NCBI GenBank assembly: GCA_003531585.1
Contig: DQFX01000053.1
Location: 58,239 to 103,129, forward strand
Direction of reading: 5' to 3'
Origin: Oscillospiraceae bacterium
Lineage (GTDB): Bacteria; Bacillota; Clostridia; Oscillospirales; Ruminococcaceae
Length of the DNA stretch: 44,891 nucleotides
The notes under the pieces were generated by a model that did no database searches, was not told the origin of the DNA, and saw only the letters and a program-made list of their open reading frames with translations. Shown here one piece after another: positions 39,916 through 44,891 of the stretch (positions within the stretch are counted from its first letter, which is position 1; every line of letters begins with the position of its first letter). A program made the position numbers and the translations under genes.

Positions 39916-40254
39916 ATGGAAAAGACTTACGACACGAGCATAAATCTCAATCTGCTGGACGAAAAGGGCGTTTACGAGGCGTTCCACGTTGACGGGAACG
40001 AAGCGGAAGCCCTGACCGACAGCTTCTTTGAGCTGTACCGCCTGCTCGGCACAGAGGCTATTCTCAAACTGTACAAGCACTACCACGGCGACAAAATAGA
40101 CTGCCCGATGAAGCTCTATCGTGCGGAATATGTCGCCGACCTCGCCGCTCAGGAAAAAGACCGCAGGAAGCGCGCGGAGATCGCCCGCGCCGGAGGATAT
40201 GCGCTGAAATTCATCGAGAGCATAATCCAGAAGCGGAAAAAAGAAAATGACTGA
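39916..40254 (+). CDS. Small helical protein, second of two paralogues (possibly Mor-like)
   Basis: The 112-residue protein is a close paralogue of the one at 37418-37720 from residue 31 onward, sharing HYHGDKIDCPMKLYRAEY exactly. Its N-terminus is different and longer. The ATG at 39916 lies 11 bases after AAAGGAGG; the longer frame from 39868 would include the promoter. The nucleotide sequences also remain close, which points to duplication with selection on the protein. This copy has its own strong promoter, while the first is coupled to the phosphatase. Confidence 0.82.
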   Translation: MEKTYDTSINLNLLDEKGVYEAFHVDGNEAEALTDSFFELYRLLGTEAILKLYKHYHGDKIDCPMKLYRAEYVADLAAQEKDRRKRAEIARAGGYALKFIESIIQKRKKEND

Positions 40255-40293
40255 CGATGTCAGCCAAAATAATTTAAAGGAAGGGATTTTACT

Positions 40294-40671
40294 ATGAAAC
40301 ATGCACGAAAACTTCTGTCAATACTGGTCGCGCTGGCGACTATATTTGCACTTCTCGGACTGAGCGGGTGCTCCACAAATACTACGGATTATTACGAGAC
40401 AGTTCTCAATTTGAAGCAGTTTACCGATATGCCGGACATTGAATACAGGCAGGTGCTTAACAAATATATGGACGATCTTCACGGCACTTACAGCGGGAGC
40501 GATGGCAACTATACCGTCACTGTCAAAGGCAATATAACATCTCTTCAGCAAGAGGTCGTCCTCAAATTTTCCGTCTCGGACGATACAGAAGACAGCACAA
40601 AATGTGTTATCAATTCTGTCACTGCTACTATCAACGACAATGAGCTTGACCAAAACTCCACTCTTGATTAG
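40294..40671 (+). CDS. Putative lipoprotein
   Basis: Residues 1-26 are a lipoprotein signal peptide: basic start MKHARK, hydrophobic core and lipobox LSGC with the lipidated Cys26. The mature ~100 residues are polar and probably beta-rich (NYTVTVKGNITSLQQEVVLKF), and should sit on the outer face of the membrane. AAAGGAAGGG is eight bases before the ATG. The end overlaps the next membrane-protein frame. No known family is recognised. Confidence 0.82.
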   Translation: MKHARKLLSILVALATIFALLGLSGCSTNTTDYYETVLNLKQFTDMPDIEYRQVLNKYMDDLHGTYSGSDGNYTVTVKGNITSLQQEVVLKFSVSDDTEDSTKCVINSVTATINDNELDQNSTLD

Positions 40672-40939
40672 ATATCTGATTTTCTTTATGCCAATACCAG
40701 TCGCTGTTGTTTTTCTGCTGAGCATTATCTTCAACTGGACTATCGGGCAGTTCTTTGGATTAGCGCTGTTGGTACTGTTCATTGGCTTTATGATATCTTT
40801 TCTTGGAACAGCGCTGAAAAGAGGTTCTTTCTGTGAAGGTTATATAAATAAGTCTGATACGCCGGTTGACGTTAATGACCTGGTACAGTTCCTCAACAGA
40901 AATCTCAGCAAAACATTCCCCGAATATTTTCATGAGTAG
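40640..40939 (+). CDS. Small two-pass membrane protein
   Basis: The frame encodes about 99 residues with two hydrophobic segments (about 10-30 and 35-58), then a polar tail ending in a helix (DVNDLVQFLNRNLSKTF). The ATG at 40640 overlaps the lipoprotein gene by 32 bases and lacks a clear ribosome site. Translation may be coupled to the lipoprotein. An upstream ATG at 40604 and one at 40688 are alternatives. The amino-acid pattern is that of a real protein, but the start is unsure. Confidence 0.6.
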   Translation: MSLTKTPLLIRYLIFFMPIPVAVVFLLSIIFNWTIGQFFGLALLVLFIGFMISFLGTALKRGSFCEGYINKSDTPVDVNDLVQFLNRNLSKTFPEYFHE

Positions 40940-41074
40940 AAGGTAATAACGATAAGGAACGAAAGAGGAATTGAGAACTTAATATGTTTACCGTAGTAGA
41001 ACCGCATTTCAATAACTAATGTTGATATATTATTAATTTGTGGAACGAATAGAAAAACTTTAACCATGGTCTAT

Positions 41075-41112
41075 ACTCCCCTGAGCCTCACGGCTCGGGG
41101 GATATTTTTATT
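41075..41112 (+). terminator. Terminator before the DUF960-type gene
   Basis: A 13-bp stem with one G-U pair (41075-41087 with 41092-41104) closes a TCAC loop and is followed by TTTTTATTT. It ends the lipoprotein/membrane transcript, or sits in the leader of the next gene, whose ATG is only 15 bases downstream. The rest of 40940-41074 is AT-rich without a clear promoter. Confidence 0.75.
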
Positions 41113-41126
41113 TATGGAGGTAAACA

Positions 41127-41699
41127 ATGCCGAAATTCAACAACCTGCGATACGCTACACGCGGCATCAGTTCAACGCTCCCGCTGATGCTGCAAATAAT
41201 CCTCTGGGGGCTTATAGATACAATGGAGGTGGTCGAAAAAGACTACCTCCAGATTTTTACCCTGACATCTGAAAACGGCAAGCAGAAAATCGTTCATGAG
41301 CAGGAACAGCCAGAATACAGGAAAGAGTATCTCTTCCCTGCCCATTACCATTTTCTCATAATGGAAGGCTCCGGCGAGGTTGTCAGCGGACTTCCATCCC
41401 GCTTGAGGACGCGGCTTAAAAACAGGCTCCATCGCTCAGTTTATCTGGAGCTTGAGCATTACGGGGACGGTCGGGGCGTAGTCAGGCAGTGCTATTACTA
41501 CGACCGCGCCTATCTCAGGCAGGGTATCAGGGTCAGCCCGCCTATGCTGGTGAGCTGTTTCTTACCCTACACCCGCGAGGGGATACTCAACCTGATCAAC
41601 CACGAAATATGCTGCAATTTCACGCATATTATATTTGTGAGCGGGGCTGACGGGATAGACCTCAGCTCCGACGATACACCGATATGCGGTTCGATATAG
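41127..41699 (+). CDS. DUF960-type protein with extra C-terminal domain
   Basis: The first ~75 residues match the DUF960 pattern (RYATRGI, LQIILWGLID, DYLQIFTL, KIVHEQEQPEY) known from staphylococci, clostridia and their mobile elements. The next ~115 residues are not recognised; they contain FPAHYHFLIMEG and a cysteine-bearing end. GGAGG lies six bases before the ATG. The stop is TAG. It is followed by a 48-residue gene and a serine recombinase in the same direction, which fits a mobile-element context. No function is known. Confidence 0.75.
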   Translation: MPKFNNLRYATRGISSTLPLMLQIILWGLIDTMEVVEKDYLQIFTLTSENGKQKIVHEQEQPEYRKEYLFPAHYHFLIMEGSGEVVSGLPSRLRTRLKNRLHRSVYLELEHYGDGRGVVRQCYYYDRAYLRQGIRVSPPMLVSCFLPYTREGILNLINHEICCNFTHIIFVSGADGIDLSSDDTPICGSI

Positions 41700-41708
41700 G
41701 AGGTCGCT

Positions 41709-41855
41709 ATGGCAGAAATGATCACAATGTACACCGACGCAAAGAACAACGTACATACCGTTCAGCACGTCACTCCGGCGGAATCCCCCGAAAAACAGCA
41801 GATGACCGAGGAGCTTTTCCGTTTACTGTCAAAGGATAGCCGCAAGGCAGGCTGA
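41709..41855 (+). CDS. Small protein between DUF960-type gene and recombinase (48 residues)
   Basis: AGGAGG overlaps the end of the preceding gene and lies five bases before the ATG, so this short frame is well supported. The protein is polar (MAEMITMYTDAKNNVHTVQH, then an acidic and basic helix). It stops 32 bases before the recombinase start. Small genes of this sort often accompany large serine recombinases in clostridial elements. No family is recognised. Confidence 0.65.
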   Translation: MAEMITMYTDAKNNVHTVQHVTPAESPEKQQMTEELFRLLSKDSRKAG

Positions 41856-41887
41856 CATTTATTCATCACACAGGAAGGAGGTGCGTC

Positions 41888-43417
41888 ATGGCTATCGTAC
41901 TTTACGCACGAAAATCAGTGGAGCGCGAGAACAGCATAAGTTGCGACACTCAGCTTGAATACTGCAAGTCCGCTCTGCGCCCCGATGAGCGGAACGACGA
42001 AATAATCAGCATAGTGGACAACGGATTTTCCGGCGGCAACGTCAACCGCAAGGGCTTCCAGAAGATGATGAAGCTGGTGGAGCAAGGCAGTGTCAGCAAG
42101 GTAGTGGTTTACAGGCTTGACCGAATCAGCCGCTCAATGCTGGATTTCGTGAATATCCTCCAGAAATTCAAGGACTACAACGTAAAGTTCCTGTCCTCGC
42201 AGGAGGTCTTTGACACATCTACTCCCTATGGTGAGATGGTCGTCAAGATTCTGATGATCTTCGCGGAGTTCGAGCGTACTTCGACCATCACGCGTGTTAC
42301 GCAGGCTTACGCCCACCGCAGCGAAATGGGATTCTACATGGGAGGCCGCCAGCCCTATGGATTTCAGCTAGTTCCGGCTGTTATCAACAACATCAGGACC
42401 AAGAAGCTGGAAGCTGTCCCCGAGGAAGCTGAGCAGATACGCTACATATTCGAGGTTTACGCGCAGGAAAACGTGTCGCTCCGCAGGCTGCAGGACATTC
42501 TTGTTACGGAAGGTCGCACGCCGCTAAACGGCAGCGACTGGACTACTGCGAAGCTGTCCGCAATTCTGAAAAATCCTATCTACGTCAGGGCTGATTCAGA
42601 CGTTTACGACTACTTTGAGCACCACGGCGTTCACATGGTTACTGACTGCTCCGAGTTCACCGGGGAGTACGGCGCGCAGCTTTACGGCAAGACAAAGCAC
42701 AAGCGCAACGACCCGGACTGGTCTGATATGAAGCTGGTGCTGCTAACTCATCAGGGACTTGTAAGCTCCGATATCTGGCTGAAATGTCAGCGGAAACTCG
42801 AACAGAACAAGCAGATCCACAAGAGCGTTTCCAACCAGACAAGCTGGCTTGCGGGTAAGATATTCTGCGAAAAATGCGGACACTCCATGACTACCATTAA
42901 GGGGAAAATAAACCGTAACGGCGAAATGCGAAGGTACTTCAACTGCACCGGGAAATCCCTGAAGCGCAAGTGTTCTGGACCTAAAGCCACGATTTACGCG
43001 GAGGATCTGGAGAACATGGTTTACGGCTGTATCACCGAAAAGTTGAACGCACTGAAAGACACATGGCACGCTCCGGCAAAGGGAGATTCCCCGGAGATAA
43101 ATGAGCTGAAGCTCCGCATAAAGGAAATCGAGAAATCCGAGCAGACGCTTGTTGATACCATGCTTTCCGGCAGGCTGAATGACGCAATGCTTGATATCAT
43201 GAACGCAAAGGCGGCGGCGCTGAAAAAGTCCAAATCCGAGCTGTACGACCGGATAGATTCGATCAGGGCTTCCGCGAATGAAGCGGGCGCGGTGATAGAC
43301 CTTGCACGCTCCTGGAAAAATGCGGATTACGACTGCAAAAAGGCGGTGGCTTCGATAATGGTTCAGAAAATCATCATCGGCGAGGACGGGAATGTGAAAA
43401 TCATCTGGAATATATAA
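41888..43417 (+). CDS. Large serine recombinase
   Basis: The N-terminal resolvase domain carries the catalytic serine S10 in YARKS and the arginines of YRLDRISR (near 76-83), with GEMVVKILMIFAEFERT following. The recombinase domain is at about 160-270 (GGRQPYGFQLV). A zinc ribbon lies near 328-362 (CEKCGHSM, then two further cysteines), and a coiled coil (EINELKLRIKEIEKSEQTL) lies near 395-460. At 509 residues it is the size of integrases that insert prophages and conjugative elements at short att sites. GGAGG is six bases before the ATG. No element body or clear att site is seen, so it may belong to an element beyond this window or be a remnant. Confidence 0.94.
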   Translation: MAIVLYARKSVERENSISCDTQLEYCKSALRPDERNDEIISIVDNGFSGGNVNRKGFQKMMKLVEQGSVSKVVVYRLDRISRSMLDFVNILQKFKDYNVKFLSSQEVFDTSTPYGEMVVKILMIFAEFERTSTITRVTQAYAHRSEMGFYMGGRQPYGFQLVPAVINNIRTKKLEAVPEEAEQIRYIFEVYAQENVSLRRLQDILVTEGRTPLNGSDWTTAKLSAILKNPIYVRADSDVYDYFEHHGVHMVTDCSEFTGEYGAQLYGKTKHKRNDPDWSDMKLVLLTHQGLVSSDIWLKCQRKLEQNKQIHKSVSNQTSWLAGKIFCEKCGHSMTTIKGKINRNGEMRRYFNCTGKSLKRKCSGPKATIYAEDLENMVYGCITEKLNALKDTWHAPAKGDSPEINELKLRIKEIEKSEQTLVDTMLSGRLNDAMLDIMNAKAAALKKSKSELYDRIDSIRASANEAGAVIDLARSWKNADYDCKKAVASIMVQKIIIGEDGNVKIIWNI

Positions 43418-43419
43418 AG

Positions 43420-43455
43420 ACTGCCGGGCGCTTTGTCCGGCAGTTTTCTTTTTCC
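43420..43455 (+). terminator. Terminator of the serine recombinase
   Basis: ACTGCCGG (43420-43427) pairs with CCGGCAGT (43437-43444) around a nine-base loop, followed by TTTCTTTTTCC. The stem begins two bases after the stop codon. Confidence 0.88.
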
Positions 43456-43526
43456 AGAAAATCAGCCAGAAAAAAGTCCTGTTTCTTCCGAACTTTCTAG
43501 TCTGGAATTGTGTGTCGATTTTATGG

Positions 43527-43586
43527 TATAATCATCGTCAGGGAGGTTCGGCGAAGAAAAATATCGGGGAAATTTCAGCTCCCCGA
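43527..43586 (+). promoter_or_regulatory. Extended -10 promoter and leader hairpin of the last gene
   Basis: TGGTATAAT (core 43527-43532) is an extended -10 box with no good -35 box. In the leader, TCGGGGA (43564-43570) pairs with TCCCCGA (43580-43586) around a nine-base loop, ending about 22 bases before the start codon. There is no U-tract, so the hairpin is more likely a stability or translation element than a terminator. Confidence 0.5.
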
Positions 43587-43608
43587 AGTAAAAAATGGAG
43601 GTATTTTT

Positions 43609-44829
43609 ATGAGTAAAAAGCAAATCGTCAGAATAGCCGGGATCGCTTCCGCGGTCATTTTTGCGATGGGTGCGCTGTTCCCTTTTGTTTCAATGGAGTT
43701 CTTCGGGACTAAAATGAGCAAGTCACTGATCAACACGTCAGACGGTATTTTCTTTATTCTGGACGCAGTTCTGTTTGCAGTAACAATGTTCCTGTCCGAG
43801 AAAATTTCGCTTTACATCTGCGCTGCGACTGCCGTTATCCTCACCATTGCCGATACACAGTCGTTTTTTGGCAGCAATACTGCCGAGCTGTCAGATGTGG
43901 TCACAAAGGGATTCGGCTTCTACTGCGTCATTATCGGCGCTGTACTTATGGTGGCTTCCGCTGTTGCAAACATAGTTGTTCAGCGCTCAAACAACATCGG
44001 ACACTCTGAAAATGTAAAGAAATCCTATACCCGCAAGTGCCCGTTCTGTGCTGAAACCATCAAGGCTGACGCGGTTCTGTGCAGATTCTGCGGCTCCAGG
44101 CTGGAACCGCTCCCTGATTCTGCTCCGGCGCAGGAATCTTCCGCTGAACCGCACAGCGCAGCTCCCAGGTCCGGCGGCCGGCGTGCGCTTACTGTTATTC
44201 TGATCATTATTTCTGCGGTGATTTTCGTTATTTCAACTATTGGTATGATAGTCACGATAAGCGATCAGCCGCAGAAGCCAAACACCAACAGTCCGGCGGC
44301 TGAAAGCTACTACTCCGAAACGTACACCGAGGAAGTCCAGCCTGCTGAAACAGAGGTCACTACCGCTGCGACTACCACAACCCCGGAAACTACTACGACA
44401 GCTGCGACTACAACAACTACCGCAGCAACCACGCCTGAGCCGGAAGAAGTCATCGACAATACGCACCCGTATGAAGCATATTTCGTCCAGAATGATAATT
44501 ACTCAAGCGGTGCGGTCGATGGCGCAGTTCCGTATATTCAGCTCAATTCTGACGGAACGTTCGAGTTCCAGTGCAATATGTACATGGACGTGCTGAAATA
44601 CACAGGCACATGGGAATATATGACCTCTCGCTGGGGTATAAATTTCGTACTTAACGTTACCGGCTGCAACCGTGGAAACGTCAGCATGACAGTTCAGAAT
44701 ACACCGATCATGCTCTCGTATTACGACTTGAATGAACAGGCTGAATTCTCCTATGATGGCGATTCGCTGTTCGGAATGACTTTCCCGAACTCCAGATTTG
44801 ATGTGTCTTATTTCAACATCATATCGTAA
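43609..44829 (+). CDS. Multi-pass membrane protein with zinc ribbon and Thr-rich linker
   Basis: The 406-residue protein has four N-terminal membrane segments (about 8-28, 45-62, 65-82, 103-123) and a zinc ribbon (C144/C147 and C158/C161). A fifth membrane segment (194-216) is followed by a Thr/Ala-rich linker (about 248-275) and a beta-rich domain (285-406). The linker and last domain would lie outside the cell if the ribbon is inside. GGAGG lies seven bases before the ATG at 43609; the longer frame from 43510 covers the promoter. The design suggests a sensor or envelope scaffold, but the function is unknown. The final 62 bases of the window after it show nothing clear. Confidence 0.8.
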   Translation: MSKKQIVRIAGIASAVIFAMGALFPFVSMEFFGTKMSKSLINTSDGIFFILDAVLFAVTMFLSEKISLYICAATAVILTIADTQSFFGSNTAELSDVVTKGFGFYCVIIGAVLMVASAVANIVVQRSNNIGHSENVKKSYTRKCPFCAETIKADAVLCRFCGSRLEPLPDSAPAQESSAEPHSAAPRSGGRRALTVILIIISAVIFVISTIGMIVTISDQPQKPNTNSPAAESYYSETYTEEVQPAETEVTTAATTTTPETTTTAATTTTTAATTPEPEEVIDNTHPYEAYFVQNDNYSSGAVDGAVPYIQLNSDGTFEFQCNMYMDVLKYTGTWEYMTSRWGINFVLNVTGCNRGNVSMTVQNTPIMLSYYDLNEQAEFSYDGDSLFGMTFPNSRFDVSYFNIIS

Positions 44830-44891
44830 GACTGAAATTTCATAGGCGAAAAGGCGCTGTAAAAAAACAAAAGAAAAGGCTGCATCCAGAA

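Noticed and set aside
41066..41272. 68-codon frame before the DUF960-type gene
   Set aside because: It runs through the terminator hairpin and overlaps the better-supported gene in another frame.

Overview
The window looks like a chromosomal segment of a Gram-positive Clostridia member, most likely an Oscillospiraceae/Ruminococcus-type gut or rumen bacterium. The signs are strong AGGAGG ribosome sites, near-consensus TTGACA-17-TATAAT promoters, a long-form clostridial PRPP synthetase, a DUF4364 protein and the family make-up of the genes. The genus is inference only. No CRISPR array, rRNA or plasmid origin was seen. One tRNA (Pro, anticodon TGG) is present.

Positions 1-13,400 are mostly minus strand. 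They hold the start of a zinc-ribbon protein cut by the window edge, xylulokinase with a catabolite-repression-like site, a stand-alone receiver protein divergent from a TetR-type regulator, mfd and pth, an SPFH/zinc-ribbon protein divergent from tRNA-Pro, and a six-gene run. That run is XRE repressor, ImmA/IrrE-type protease, two M42 peptidases, a GNAT and a Nudix hydrolase. It starts from one promoter whose -10 box sits between the arms of an inverted repeat.

Positions 13,600-21,600 carry a complete plus-strand arginine operon, argG-argH-argC-argJ-argB-argD-argF. It makes arginine from glutamate by the acetyl-recycling route (bifunctional ArgJ, arginine-sensitive type ArgB); carbamoyl-phosphate synthetase is not here. 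It is followed by a ~215-bp stack of hairpins bounded by a 23-bp direct repeat, perhaps a small inserted element.

Positions 21,900-35,900 are core metabolism and information genes. They are an S1-domain protein, rarA, prs, glyA, a leucine operon (leuC-leuD-GNAT-leuB), a shikimate operon (aroB-aroA-aroC) followed by a DUF4364 gene and a small membrane protein, and a membrane HD-GYP protein.

From about 35,900 to the right edge the content becomes accessory. Small cysteine-rich proteins are followed by a metallophosphatase split by an in-frame TAG, two paralogous ~100-residue proteins flanking a macrodomain-HTH fusion, a VWA protein and a small zinc protein. A lipoprotein/membrane pair, a DUF960-type protein, a 48-residue protein, a large serine recombinase and a multi-pass zinc-ribbon membrane protein complete the region. 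The macrodomain/VWA/phosphatase cassette with its duplicated small proteins is the best candidate in the window for an undescribed system, probably linked to ADP-ribose signalling or stress. That function is inferred, not shown.
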